The notes: generated by a model from the sequence alone, not told the origin. A DNA stretch of 64,000 bases from Planctomyces sp. SH-PL14 (GCF_001610835.1 NZ_CP011270.1:3862001-3926000); one strand, 5' to 3'; counted from the first letter of the stretch, positions 1-9,089 are shown. Program-made: numbers and translations.

Positions 1-2
1 GC

Positions 3-443
3 TGGGCCGACGTCGATGCCCTGCTCGCGCCGCCAGCGACCGGCAAGGGGTTCCGGCTAGACGCGCAGGACGGGCGGAAGTTCGAGCTGACCCAGTCGGT
101 CGAGGAGTGGGGGACGCTGATCCAGACGATCATCGCCCGGGTGACGGCGGAGAAGCTGCCGGCGGCGCTGGAGGCCCTCGCCGCGGGTGAGACGCTGCGT
201 TTCCGGAACCTGGGGATTCGGCGGGAGGGGCTGAGCAACAAGGACAAGCAGATTAACTGGTCAGAGGTAACGGCCATGGTGCTGCTCGTCAAGCCGGGGG
301 CGAGCCTGTTGACCGTGCGGAAGAGCGGCTCCCTACTGAACTGGTGTTCGATGGACTTGCTTGAGATGCCCAACAACCAGCTTGTTTACGAACTGCTGGT
401 TCGGACGGCGCCGAAGCATCTGTTGAAGGAGGAGAAGGCTTAG
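3..443 (+). CDS. DUF6585-like protein, 3' part only
   Basis: This is the C-terminal part of a gene that begins before the window; the frame is open from base 3 to the stop at 441-443. The visible 146 residues include a pattern of the type FRNLGIRREGLSN followed by WSEV, in which a short 'rule' segment precedes a tryptophan and a beta-rich end. I associate this with DUF6585-type proteins, a family without a known reaction. No membrane segment lies in the visible part. The family call rests on pattern memory and could be wrong; that it is coding is well supported. Confidence 0.55.
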   Translation, partial: WADVDALLAPPATGKGFRLDAQDGRKFELTQSVEEWGTLIQTIIARVTAEKLPAALEALAAGETLRFRNLGIRREGLSNKDKQINWSEVTAMVLLVKPGASLLTVRKSGSLLNWCSMDLLEMPNNQLVYELLVRTAPKHLLKEEKA

Positions 444-673
444 CGAGTCGTGGGCCCGCATCAGGGGGACGGCGGAGTGGGTGATTTCGCAGGCCCCGCC
501 GGTCACTTCGCGCCTCATCGCGCCTCTGTCTCCTAGCGGGATGATGTTCGGCACAGTCAGCAAGTCATGTTGCGTTTGCCGCTTGTTGGGAGCAGACTGC
601 TGAGAGTGGGCCGACAACACCAAGCGTCGGCAGGGCCCGGCAACATCCCTGGATGCTTCACGAGGTGGGTAAC

Positions 674-1552
674 ATGGCGGTGAATCCTCGGTCTTCGCTT
701 TTGGTCGCCTTCGCATCCATCGCTCTGAGGGGGTCAGGTCTGTTCGGAGCCGATCCAACTCTCGAAAGAGTCGAAGAGCTCTTGATGGCCCCAGAACCCG
801 CCCGTTCACAGAGTCGATTGGTGACAACGGTGTTCGGCAGCATGGACGACTCTCAACTAGCCGACATCATCGTCAGCTCGGCCAGCCTTTCGTTGCGTCT
901 CCGGGCGGCCGAGGAGATCGCTTTGCATCGTGGGGACCCGCATGCCTGCGAGACGCTGCGTAAACTGATGGAGGACGTTCTCGATCTGCCGCTACCGTAT
1001 CGAGTAGATGATGCGATTCTGAGTGGGAACTTCCGCCCACAAGGTCCAGGCCTCCCAGCCCCGGAACCAACGCGGATCCGAGTGCACCAAGGGATCATTC
1101 CGACTGAAGTGAAGCGGGATGAATGGTCCGTGTCATTCGAGGCCGCCGGCCGTCTTGTCGTATCGACTGGACGGAATCGGCGCGAGGTCCAAACATCCTT
1201 TCAGCGACCGAATGTCGCAGCTGTCGAATCAGATGGCGGGATCATCGTGTGTGCACTCTACGACGCCAGTGGCGATTCGCCACCGCTCTGTCTGGCGTTC
1301 GAGAAGGCAACGGCAGATGAGATCTGGCGACACGAGTGCGTCGTCCCCTCCCGTGACCAATTCGTGGCTTTGAGGAACGATCTGGAGCTGGCCATTCACG
1401 GAGATCATGTCTACGTGTTTGGCACCTGCTCACTGAGGGTGTTCGTCGAGTGCCTCGACTTGTCGAACGGGAGCCATCTGGGAAGCTACCGCCTCCGGTC
1501 TCCGATGATGCCGTTGCCGAAGAGGCACCTCGTTCCGGCAGAAAGAGGCTAG
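674..1552 (+). CDS. Hypothetical exported protein with possible HEAT-like N-terminus
   Basis: I chose the ATG at 674 because a purine-rich GAGGTGGG lies just upstream and the protein then opens with a plausible signal peptide (MAVNPRSSLLVAFASIAL, then a small-residue region near residue 25). About 292 residues follow. The first 100 mature residues look helical, and the segment LRAAEEIALHRGDP resembles one helix pair of a HEAT-like repeat. The second half is beta-rich. An in-frame ATG at 653 is an alternative start. I do not recognise the family. It stands alone, with convergent neighbours downstream. Confidence 0.55.
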   Translation: MAVNPRSSLLVAFASIALRGSGLFGADPTLERVEELLMAPEPARSQSRLVTTVFGSMDDSQLADIIVSSASLSLRLRAAEEIALHRGDPHACETLRKLMEDVLDLPLPYRVDDAILSGNFRPQGPGLPAPEPTRIRVHQGIIPTEVKRDEWSVSFEAAGRLVVSTGRNRREVQTSFQRPNVAAVESDGGIIVCALYDASGDSPPLCLAFEKATADEIWRHECVVPSRDQFVALRNDLELAIHGDHVYVFGTCSLRVFVECLDLSNGSHLGSYRLRSPMMPLPKRHLVPAERG

Positions 1553-1729
1553 TCACGGCAACTCGTCCCGCTGCCCGTGTGGAACGCTATACGCTCCCCA
1601 TCCGGCACGGCAGACTGGAATGACGCAGGCCAGGAAGGCCGATTGCGACCTCCAGCAGGATGGCGCGGCATTTAAGCGGCCAAAGCATCCTCCCAACAGC
1701 GCTTGCCCTCACCGTCGAGGGAGGGCCGC

Positions 1730-3790
1730 TTACGCCGGTGCTGATTCCATGATCATTCGCAATAGGTCCAAACTGACCGGTTTGACCAGATGGTGGTCGA
1801 AGCCGGACTCCCGTGTGCGGCGACGGTCGCCCTCCTGCCCCCAGCCGGTAAGTGCGATGAGGCGGACGTTCGCAAGGGCCGGCAGCTGACGGACCCGCTG
1901 CGCGACTTCGAACCCGCTCATGCCCGGCATCCCGAGATCGAGGAGAATCACCCGGGGGCCGAAGGCTTCCACCATCCCCAGCGCCTCCTCTCCACTGTAG
2001 ACGGCGTGGGCATCACTCCCCAGCAACTGCAGCAGCGTGCAGAGGCTGGCGGCCGCGTCGCGGTTGTCGTCGACGATCAAGACTTTCTGCTGACGGGCCG
2101 CGCCGGCGGGACCTGGAGCCTGCGATCCTTCGGCCGGGGACGACGGCGCCTCGGATCGGGGGAGCCGCACGACAAACGTGCTCCCGCGTCCCTCGCCGTC
2201 ACTGAGAGCCTCGACGGTCCCCTTGTGAAGCGCGACAAGCCGGTCGACGAGAGCGAGGCCGATGCCGAGTCCCCCTTGGGACGCGTCCCGCTGGCGGCTG
2301 ACCTGCGAGAACATTTTGAGGACGTCCGGCAGTGACTCGGGCGGAATGCCGATCCCGTTGTCGCGGACGGTGATCGAGACCTCGCTCCCTTCTCCGGAGA
2401 CCGTCAACGCGATGCGGCCTCCCGGGTTCGTGAACTTGGCCGCGTTGTTCAGGAGGTTGGAGACCACCTGCGAGAGGCGGACCGGATCCCCTTCGACGGT
2501 CACCGGATGCCGCGGCACGGACACTACCAGTTCGTGCGCCGCGGCGTCGATCAGCGGCCGGCTGGTCTCGACGGCGCTGGCGACGATCGTTCCGATGTCG
2601 ACCGGCTGCAGCCGCAGATCGATCTTCCCCGTCGTTATCCGCGCAATCTCCAGCAGGTCGTCGACCAGGCGGACCATGTGGTGCACCTGGCGCTCCATCA
2701 TCTCCTGGAGCTCCACCGCAGACGGGTCGGCTGGCGGACGCAGACGCAGGATGTAGAGCGATGTCTGAATCGGAGCGAGCGGATTGCGAAGCTCATGAGC
2801 CAGAGTCGCGAGGAATTCATTTTTCTGCCGGTCCGCGGCGAGTAGCTCTCGTTCAATCCGCTTTTGTTCAGAGACGTCTCGCGCAATCTTGGAGGCTCCG
2901 ACGATCTCTCCTCGCGCGTTCCTGATAGGAGAGACTGTCAGGGAGATCTCAACGAGCGAGCCATCTTTTCGCCGGCGGACCGTTTCGAAGTGCCGGATGC
3001 GATCTCCCCGCCGGACCCGCGTGAGGATGTCATTTTCCTCAGCCAGCCGGTCCGGTGGGATCAGCATGGTGATCGACCGCCCGACAGCCTCCGAGGCGGG
3101 GTAGCCGAAGAGCTGCTCCGCCCCGGCGTTCCAGCTCTCTATGATGCCGTTGAGGTCCTTACTGACGATTGCGTCGTCTGAGCCTTCGACAATCGCCGCC
3201 AACCGCTGGTTGCTGGGCTCCAGGGCGTCGATCGAGCGGAGGATCTGGAAAGCGGACCCGGCGAACCGTCCCAAGGAAGCGAGCAACCTCGCATCCTCGC
3301 GATCGAACCGCCGGTCCTCGTCATGCGCGATCAGCCAGATGGTGCCGACGGGCTTTCCGTCGATGAAAAATGGCTCCAGGAGCGCTTCGCAAATGGGTGG
3401 ATCTACGGCAACGGAATAGTGGTAATGCCGCTCGGGATATCGGAACAGTTGCGCGGAGCGATGGGAGATCACGACTCCGCACGGACTGGCGTCGAAGGGG
3501 AGCCCTCCACCGGTTTTGGGGGCCCAAGCTCCAGCGATTGCGGGCCAGTGAAACATCTCCTGGTCAGAATCAGATGAGAGAAGGCTGAGACCGGCAGAGC
3601 CGGCTCCAAACACGTTCAGCGCGACTTCTACCAGTCGACGAAGAATCGTGGAGGGGGATGCCGCAAGTTCTCGGGCAAGCTCTTCGAGCGCGCTGCATTG
3701 CAATTGGAAGTCCGGCCCCCGTGACGGCCGCCGTTCCAGTTCCTCTGTGACGAGGACCGACTCCAAGGGCATTCGATTTGGTGTCAGCAC
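1730..3790 (-). CDS. GAF-PAS hybrid histidine kinase with C-terminal receiver
   Basis: The 686-residue protein has, in order, a GAF-like sensor (about residues 30-180), a PAS domain (about 205-325, with SWNAGAEQLFGYPASEAVG), a HisKA dimerisation domain whose phospho-acceptor histidine is in ATLAHELRNPLAPI (about 340), a HATPase_c domain (NLLNNAAKF, DNGIGIP, GGLGIGLAL) and a receiver domain (about 565-686) with VLIVDDN, phospho-acceptor aspartate in ILLDLGMPG, and the LVKPV lysine. There is no signal peptide or membrane segment, so it should sense cytoplasmic cues. The attached receiver and the lack of an adjacent output gene suggest phosphorelay to an unlinked partner. The input signal is unknown. 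Confidence 0.93.
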   Translation of the reverse strand: MLTPNRMPLESVLVTEELERRPSRGPDFQLQCSALEELARELAASPSTILRRLVEVALNVFGAGSAGLSLLSSDSDQEMFHWPAIAGAWAPKTGGGLPFDASPCGVVISHRSAQLFRYPERHYHYSVAVDPPICEALLEPFFIDGKPVGTIWLIAHDEDRRFDREDARLLASLGRFAGSAFQILRSIDALEPSNQRLAAIVEGSDDAIVSKDLNGIIESWNAGAEQLFGYPASEAVGRSITMLIPPDRLAEENDILTRVRRGDRIRHFETVRRRKDGSLVEISLTVSPIRNARGEIVGASKIARDVSEQKRIERELLAADRQKNEFLATLAHELRNPLAPIQTSLYILRLRPPADPSAVELQEMMERQVHHMVRLVDDLLEIARITTGKIDLRLQPVDIGTIVASAVETSRPLIDAAAHELVVSVPRHPVTVEGDPVRLSQVVSNLLNNAAKFTNPGGRIALTVSGEGSEVSITVRDNGIGIPPESLPDVLKMFSQVSRQRDASQGGLGIGLALVDRLVALHKGTVEALSDGEGRGSTFVVRLPRSEAPSSPAEGSQAPGPAGAARQQKVLIVDDNRDAAASLCTLLQLLGSDAHAVYSGEEALGMVEAFGPRVILLDLGMPGMSGFEVAQRVRQLPALANVRLIALTGWGQEGDRRRTRESGFDHHLVKPVSLDLLRMIMESAPA

Positions 3791-3988
3791 TATTCCCTCA
3801 TTGCACTGAGGGGGAAGAGTGCCAGTGCGTTCGGCACCAGTCTATGACTCCATCTCAAGTCTCGCCACACTGCTCGATGCCAACGAGTCGCGGTCCCGTC
3901 CCGCTCCCTCGTATCCACGCTCGCATTGGTCTCGGTTCCTGAAAACAGGCGGTCGCTTCCAGAGCGGAATGTAGCGTCGCCGATCGGC

Positions 3989-4219
3989 TTACTTTCCGCC
4001 CAGATGAGCGTAGAGCCACCCTACGATGTCATTTGCCAGGCGGAAGTTCTGCATGAGCCAACGGAGAGGGGCGTACACGAACTTGAAGGGCACCGAAAGT
4101 CCTTCAGGAACGTATCCCTTCTGGTAGAGCACGGCGATGACGACGAAGCCGCCGATGTAGACGATGATGAGCACGGCGGACCATGCGGCCCATCGTGCGA
4201 CTTTTCGTCCAGCCTGCAT
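3989..4219 (-). CDS. Small membrane protein, function unknown
   Basis: I start it at the ATG giving MQAGRKVARWAAW (76 residues), because upstream in-frame residues are low complexity and would overlap the next gene. One hydrophobic stretch, AVLIIVYIGGFVVIAVLY, spans the membrane. The rest is aromatic and basic (KFVYAPLRWLMQNFRL), suggesting an amphipathic second segment. A similar small protein (VYAPL plus W-rich end) is common near planctomycete secreted-protein loci, but I cannot name a function. Confidence 0.5.
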   Translation of the reverse strand: MQAGRKVARWAAWSAVLIIVYIGGFVVIAVLYQKGYVPEGLSVPFKFVYAPLRWLMQNFRLANDIVGWLYAHLGGK

Positions 4220-4253
4220 GCTGTTCCCCCGTTCGGACGCGGTCGCAGGATCG

Positions 4254-4499
4254 TCAGCTCCGTGACGCATCCAACGACGCCTCAGGGTCATCGGATAGCC
4301 GGATGACCTTCTCGATCTCGTCCGGACGCAGGTAGCTCAGCGTGATCTCGTTGCAGCGCCACACATTTCCGATGCATGGCTTGATACCCCACGCTTGGAG
4401 GTAGAGCTTCGCAGTCGTTGGGGTCAGCGGCTCCCCCTCACTGCGAGCGTTCTCAATGAAACGTTTCAGGTTCACTTTCACAAAAATCGGCGTTTCCAT
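4254..4499 (-). CDS. Small orphan protein of the 'YLRPDEIE' pair, copy 1
   Basis: An 81-residue soluble protein starting METPIFVKVNLKRF. It aligns without gaps over most of its length with the protein encoded at 6537-6755: both share VNLKR, ENA, GEPL, a YL-AW segment, a tryptophan-x-cysteine and SYLRPDEIE or AYLRPDEIE followed by VI. The shared tryptophans and cysteine and the conserved acidic end suggest a small folded domain rather than random reading frame. I start at the ATG at 4499 because similarity begins right after it. Function unknown; a matching DNA motif lies about 65-80 bases upstream of both genes. Confidence 0.6.
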   Translation of the reverse strand: METPIFVKVNLKRFIENARSEGEPLTPTTAKLYLQAWGIKPCIGNVWRCNEITLSYLRPDEIEKVIRLSDDPEASLDASRS

Positions 4500-4562
4500 C
4501 TTGCGACCTCGAGAGTGCAGTCGTGGTCCCAAGACGCCATTTTGTCCGGAAATCTGACTTGC

Positions 4563-4581
4563 TCGCAAGCGAAAATGCTCG
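4563..4581 (-). promoter_or_regulatory. Upstream motif shared with the paralogue at 6.5 kb
   Basis: On the plus strand the motif is TCGCAAGCGAAAATGCTCG. A nearly identical copy (17 of 19 bases) lies at 6807-6825. Each sits 50-80 bases upstream of the start codon of one member of the 'YLRPDEIE' pair. It may be a promoter or operator, or simply sequence conserved since a duplication. Confidence 0.35.
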
Positions 4582-4826
4582 ACGACGGAAGCAGGCTCGG
4601 CCGCCCGGTCCAACCCGTCTTCCGCTCCCGAGCGGCTGGAAAAAAGACAAGGTTGGGGGAGGAATCCGGCCGAGCTAGGGCGTAGCGACTGAGAGCCGCC
4701 TCCGACCTTGTGCAGCAGCGTTCGTACCTACCGATCCATGGGCGTTTTCGCGGACTCATACGTGAGGCTGTGCGGGCATGCACTTTGCCGGCGGAAATGG
4801 CATCATTGCCTACCAAGGAGCAAAAC

Positions 4827-5108
4827 ATGGCCACGCGCGAAGTCGCAGAGCAGAAGATCAACCGAGGGTTCGCAATTCATTTTGCCGTATACGCGATCGT
4901 CGTAGGTGCGTTGGCGTACATGAACCACACCCGCAACCCTGATAATTTGTGGGTGATGTGGGTAGCCGGAGGTTGGGGCCTAGGCGTGGTTCTTCATGCA
5001 ATCCTGGCATTCACCCCGGCGACGCGTGAGAAGGGCGTCCATAACGTGATGGAACGGCAGAACGAGCGCGAAGCACGCGGCGGTAACATGACCGACAAGA
5101 TGAGTTAG
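4827..5108 (+). CDS. 2TM domain-containing protein
   Basis: Starts at ATG 4827, preceded by AAGGAG at 4814-4819. The 93-residue product begins MATREVAEQKINRG, then has two hydrophobic helices: FAIHFAVYAIVVGALAYM and a second around VMWVAGGWGLGVVLHAIL, followed by a charged tail (ERQNEREARGG). This matches the layout of the 2TM domain family (histidine-kinase-linked or standalone small membrane proteins): basic lead, N-terminal helix rich in H and Y, an NP-type turn before helix two, and a WGxGxxxHA core. The molecular role of stand-alone members is not established. Confidence 0.75.
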   Translation: MATREVAEQKINRGFAIHFAVYAIVVGALAYMNHTRNPDNLWVMWVAGGWGLGVVLHAILAFTPATREKGVHNVMERQNEREARGGNMTDKMS

Positions 5109-5911
5109 CCTGCTCGGTAAGCAATCAATGTTCGCGACCACTGAATCGCGTTCTGAGTTCACAGCCGGAGCTTCAACTGTCCTGATTCGACGATCGCACT
5201 GGAAACCTCGTATCCAGCCAGGCACGTTGATCAGCCAGTTGAGGCTCTGGCTTGTTTTCTTGACGATGACAGCTTGGTCAAAAAGAACACCCGGGCAGGT
5301 CGGACGCCTAACCCGGGTGAGACGTGCGAGTGGCTGCCGGACCACTAGCACACTGCTCGACTTATAAGCAGATCGTGTGCCCCGCGACCCAGGAACAATC
5401 GGGGCGAATGTACTTCGCCCACCTGGGTGTGGAGCTGCAGGACTTTGGCCCTGCGAGTCTGCCGCCCGTCTCCTAGGCATCGCCACCTTTGGATGTGAAA
5501 ATCGATCGGGGCGGAAGCGGACATGAAGGCGGGCAAGCGCGACGCTGCCCCGACTCGATCATCCCCGAGCGATAACCAGAATTGGCAGGAACCGATCCGG
5601 AAAGTTCCTGACGGACACCCGCGTTGCTCAACCGACTTGAAGGCAAGTTAGAAAGGGCCAAGAAGAAGAACGCCCGGAGACGCCAGTAGGAGCGCGCCGG
5701 CATTCGTCTCATCCTCCTCGCCGTTATCCCCGGGCTACGCCAGTCTATCAGGATGGCCACCACAAGCATTCCGCGTGGCGCTTGAAAGTTCGCTCATCCG
5801 AGAGTCCGGAGTGGCACCCCCGACCTCGACAATTGGAGGTTCGTTGGATCAAGATGCGGCCCGACGCAGCTGAGTGCGTCTTCCGCAACCTGGTACCACG
5901 GGGCCGTGACG
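5109..5911 (+). other. Intergenic stretch without a supported gene
   Basis: About 800 bases. Open frames of 60-100 codons exist on both strands, but none has a convincing start, ribosome-binding site or recognisable composition. I see no tRNA or strong terminator. Confidence 0.5.
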
Positions 5912-6331
5912 ATGCGTGCTGTTCTGTCGATGGCGGTCGCTCTTTTCCTTGCTGGTGAGATCACCGCATTCGCTGCCGAAGAGGTCAAGGATCAGTTTGC
6001 CGCCGGATCCGTCTGGAACGGAGAGCTCCGTGTGGCTGGCAAGGAGGAGGCGGGGAAGGCGATCCTTACCGTCAGTGAGCGAATGGGCGAGTCATTCAAA
6101 GGTGAGTTCCTGGCCAAGAGTCCCGCAGGCAAGGTCGTTACGTTCCAGGTCAGCGGGACAGCGACGAACAAGGCTTCCGGCGCCGTGATCTTCGAGACGG
6201 AGAAGCAGGGTGTCTCTCAGTTGAAGATGCGTGGGAAGCTCACGAACAACGCGGTCAATCTCGTGTTCGTCGGCACGAGTCCGTTCGGCGGCAAGGGCGG
6301 TGGGGCGATCGTGCTGACTCCCAAACTGTAG
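5912..6331 (+). CDS. Small secreted beta-rich protein
   Basis: Starts at ATG 5912 (a GTG at 5906 is two codons upstream). The product of about 139 residues opens with a signal peptide: MRAVLSMAVALFLAGEITAFA with a plausible cleavage after AFA, before AEEVKDQF. The mature part alternates hydrophobic and polar residues (VWNGELRV, LTVSERMGESFKGEF, GTATNKASGAVIFETEK) and looks like a small beta-barrel or sandwich. It is probably periplasmic. I do not recognise a named domain. No operon partner. Confidence 0.6.
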   Translation: MRAVLSMAVALFLAGEITAFAAEEVKDQFAAGSVWNGELRVAGKEEAGKAILTVSERMGESFKGEFLAKSPAGKVVTFQVSGTATNKASGAVIFETEKQGVSQLKMRGKLTNNAVNLVFVGTSPFGGKGGGAIVLTPKL

Positions 6332-6536
6332 CTGGAAGTCGTTCTGCAGAAGATCAATGACCGGGGACGGGAACAGAGGCGGTCCTTCAACCTCGCCCCG
6401 GTTAGTTATCCCCGGGCCATTCGTCCAAAGCACTCGGCAGAGTGGTCCCTGCCCAAGCGTGAGAGCCAGCGGCTACCGGACCGAATCTGGCTCTCAGTGT
6501 CCGAGCTGAGTATCCAGAATCCCGCAGTTCTGCGGG

Positions 6537-6755
6537 TCAAAAGTAAATTACAGCTTCGATCTCGTCCGGCCGGAGATAGGCCAAAGAGTGATCGGTGCAC
6601 TGCCAGAGATCGTCTGGCAGCGGGACGAACTTCCACGCAAGCAGATACATCCGAGCTTGTTCGAGTGGCAGAGGCTCCCCGTCACGACCCGCGTTCTCGG
6701 CCAACCGCTTCAGGTTCACCTGCACGTAATACGTCGCCCGTTTCAATTCCAGCAT
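6537..6755 (-). CDS. Small orphan protein of the 'YLRPDEIE' pair, copy 2
   Basis: A 72-residue protein starting MLELKRATYYVQVNLKRL. It shares VNLKR, ENA, GEPLP, YLLAW, a W-x-C and AYLRPDEIEAVI with the protein at 4254-4499, and ends five residues after the last conserved motif, whereas copy 1 has a further 13 charged residues. GTG codons just upstream (giving VVK before the ATG) are alternative starts. The conserved block between two otherwise unrelated loci argues that both are real genes. Function unknown. Confidence 0.6.
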   Translation of the reverse strand: MLELKRATYYVQVNLKRLAENAGRDGEPLPLEQARMYLLAWKFVPLPDDLWQCTDHSLAYLRPDEIEAVIYF

Positions 6756-6806
6756 TTTCACCACAACACCTTCGATCGTCCGCGGTGAAGGAACACTGAC
6801 ATGGGG

Positions 6807-6825
6807 TCGCAATCGAAAATGCCCG
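6807..6825 (-). promoter_or_regulatory. Upstream motif shared with the paralogue at 4.25 kb
   Basis: TCGCAATCGAAAATGCCCG on the plus strand, matching 4563-4581 at 17 of 19 positions, and placed 52-70 bases upstream of the start at 6755. Promoter, operator or duplication remnant cannot be told apart from one genome window. Confidence 0.35.
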
Positions 6826-7103
6826 GAGACAGGAGCGGCAGCGAGGCAATCGAATCCCGTGGCTGCTCGACCGTCCCCAGGTGGAACACCAAAAGTGCCC
6901 GAGGCAGGAACTTGGGCTCGGCTAGGAAGCCACGCTCTACCGCTCTCGGGCCTTATCAGTATCCGCTGGCCGGGGGAATCCACAAGAAAATAACGACGCC
7001 CGGGGACAGGAACAGGGCGTGTAGGGCCAGCCACAGCTCCGCTCACCTTCCCCGGGCAACAGAGTGATAGCAGGACGAGATCCCCGCGGATATCGTTCCC
7101 CCC

Positions 7104-7340
7104 ATGAGTGATCCGTCGCGGGGCCTGCAGAATCTCAACGGTGCCGCACGTCTCGTCGCTGAGGCTGCGGCCAACCTTCGCACGATCGCCGACAAGGCTA
7201 CGCTAAGGCGGTTGCGTTTGATCCAAGTCGAACTGAAGCTGATCGAGGAACAGCAGCAGGCGAAACTCAGCCGGGCGACAGTAGCTGACAATCCCCCCTC
7301 GTCCGCCGCTGGAAAGGCGACCGACAACGCGAGCGAGTAA
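7104..7340 (+). CDS. Small helical hypothetical protein
   Basis: A 78-residue protein from ATG 7104 (MSDPSRGLQNLNGAA). The middle is strongly helical and amphipathic (LVAEAAANLRTIADKATL, then RLIQVELKLIEEQQQAKL), with a disordered Ser/Ala-rich tail. This could be a short coiled coil. No domain recognised and no clear operon partner. The codon use is ordinary for the window. Confidence 0.4.
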   Translation: MSDPSRGLQNLNGAARLVAEAAANLRTIADKATLRRLRLIQVELKLIEEQQQAKLSRATVADNPPSSAAGKATDNASE

Positions 7341-7512
7341 CAACGCTCGAGAACGGAAACGGTCGCGATGCAACACGATCTCGTGACTGCCCAACCGTCT
7401 CCAAGCGGAAAGAGACTGCGAAGCCCGGGGAGAGCCACCAGAGCGCTGCCGGGACAGTGCTCCCTCCTCCTCAGTGACATCCACCGGGCGAGGACAGCAT
7501 ACCGCCGACAGC

Positions 7513-7736
7513 TCACTCCGTCCCGATTCCCGCGGCCGTCAGGTCTTGGACGAATTCCGCGATCATACGGAGGCAGTCCTCCTCTTGTTCAACGCCTTCG
7601 ATCGTGGTGCGAATCTTGTCGGTGTGCCCGACAGCGTCCGACTGGACGACGAAGAGATAAGGGCCAATTTCGCGGTCCTTAAAGCTCTGGAGGCGCCAGT
7701 CGTTAAGGCGGAGATCTCATACGGGGTCGCAGTCAT
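7513..7736 (-). pseudogene. Small gene apparently broken by a frameshift
   Basis: Reading the minus strand from the TGA at 7513-7515 backwards gives about 67 residues of protein-like sequence (for example DREIGPYLFVVQSDAVGH and EQEEDCLRMIAEFVQDL), but the frame meets a stop with no ATG, GTG or TTG. A different frame has ATG at 7734-7736 giving MTATPYEIS. One missing base around 7708-7716 would join the two into a protein of about 75 residues. It is therefore a decayed gene, a sequencing error or, less likely, a programmed shift. Family not recognised. Confidence 0.35.
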
Positions 7737-8009
7737 GCCGGGAGGCGTCCCTTCCCGCGAGCGCCTAGATTCGCCCCCACCGAGCCGTGCAGATCACCGC
7801 ATACTCGGGCTGCGGTCAAAGAGCTGGTAACCGCTTTCAGACCACAAAGGATTACTGACCCCCGATCTTCTCGACGCCGACACGGCGATTTCGCGCGTGG
7901 CACCCAGATCACGTCTGGTGCGCGGTCAACCGCTTGGGAAGATGGGCGTTGGAAGCTGAGTCCTGCCGGTCCTTCCTTCCCGACCAATTGAGGGTCTGTG
8001 GGGTGGCCG

Positions 8010-8300
8010 ATGACAGGGCTTGTTCTGCTGTCCGACGAGGTCGCGCTGCTGAAGTTCGCTGCAACGCAGGGGGCCCTCCGCCGAACGGGTGAGACGCTCG
8101 GCCACGAGATCGCTTGTGATTTCTTCTGCCAGTCCGGTCTCGCCGATCTTGAAGGCGATCAGGTGCGACTCACAGCCTTCGGTCAACGCTTGGCACGCCG
8201 GCTCATCTCAACTTCGGCGGCTGGCACCGTATCCATTCCCCCGGCCCTTCTCGATGCACTGGGGCCGCAAGTTGTATTCACGCGTTCGCCGTGCATGTAA
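8010..8300 (+). CDS. Winged-helix-like small protein, family copy A
   Basis: Starts at ATG 8010 (MTGLVLLSDEVALLK), the point where similarity to its paralogues begins; an ATG four codons upstream is possible. Of its 96 residues the shared core is LVLLSDEVALLK, an E-A-C-x-F-F-C helix, a G-L turn, VRLTAFGQRLARRL and a G-T-V strand. Helix, helix, then a beta wing with RLT-x-x-G is typical of winged-helix domains, so DNA or protein binding is plausible, but this is inference. Paralogues lie at 8721-8984 and 11681-12004, with a diverged one at 9090-9434. Confidence 0.6.
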   Translation: MTGLVLLSDEVALLKFAATQGALRRTGETLGHEIACDFFCQSGLADLEGDQVRLTAFGQRLARRLISTSAAGTVSIPPALLDALGPQVVFTRSPCM

Positions 8301-8720
8301 TGGTCACGTGGGGGAATCGCTCTTCCTGGCTTGCCGTAGCGTGTTTGGGAACGGCGGCGAATCATGTGCTCCTCGGCTCGGCCATCTTCTCTCCGGCTGA
8401 GCCAACCGACGTTGAGACGCGGTCGCGAACAGGGCGCCGACGAAGTCGTATTCGAGTAACGAGGCCGAGCAGGATCGGACGGCCGTTGACAGCGTCATCG
8501 CGGCAAGCAATTGGACTCGAGTTGAACACCATTCGGAGCTCGCATCCGCCCTGATTTCTCAGCGACCGCGTTCCCGGGGAATTCCTGGTCTTCATGGAAC
8601 TCCTGGACTGAGGTTGATTCGCAAGTAGTCGATGGTCGGCGGTTCTCGAAGGATTGAGTCAAGTCGATACGGCCTGCCGGGTGCTGCGATCGAAATCGCG
8701 ATCAGCGAGGGAGTAGTTCG
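8301..8720 (+). other. Intergenic stretch between two paralogues
   Basis: About 420 bases between copies A and B of the winged-helix-like family. I see no further copy, no supported reading frame and no clear structure. Confidence 0.5.
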
Positions 8721-8984
8721 ATGCAGGACCTGGTGCTCTTGCCTGATGAAGTTGCGTTACTGAAACGGAGTGCGTTGCAGGGGGGGCTCTGCGGGACGCA
8801 CGGAGGTCTGTCCGAAGAGGCAGCTTTCGAATTCTTTTGTGAGCAGGGACTGGCGGAACTTCGGGCGAATGGCCTTCGTCTGACTTCCTGGGGCCGCCAG
8901 CTCGCCCGCGAGCTGACCGAAGACGGCAATGTCGGCGTAGTGCGACTTCGACCGTCCACGCTGGCTGCTTTCAGGGGCGGTTGA
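8721..8984 (+). CDS. Winged-helix-like small protein, family copy B
   Basis: The product is 87 residues from ATG 8721, preceded by GCGAGGGAGTAG as a probable ribosome-binding region. It starts MQDLVLLPDEVALLKRSALQ and keeps the family pattern: an acidic-aromatic helix (EAAFEFFCEQGLAEL), then LRLTSWGRQLARELTEDGN and a V-V strand. It is shorter than copy A at the C-terminus. A cysteine in FFC is conserved with copy A. The role is unknown; tandem retention suggests a lineage-specific expanded family. Confidence 0.6.
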   Translation: MQDLVLLPDEVALLKRSALQGGLCGTHGGLSEEAAFEFFCEQGLAELRANGLRLTSWGRQLARELTEDGNVGVVRLRPSTLAAFRGG

Positions 8985-9089
8985 CTCGCAGTGGCTGAGC
9001 GGACTTTCCCAGCGATGTTGGGGGAAAACCTGTTTGTGCCAAGCGCCGTCCGGTAGTGCCCATCGCTCGACGTCTTTCCCGCAGCGCCC

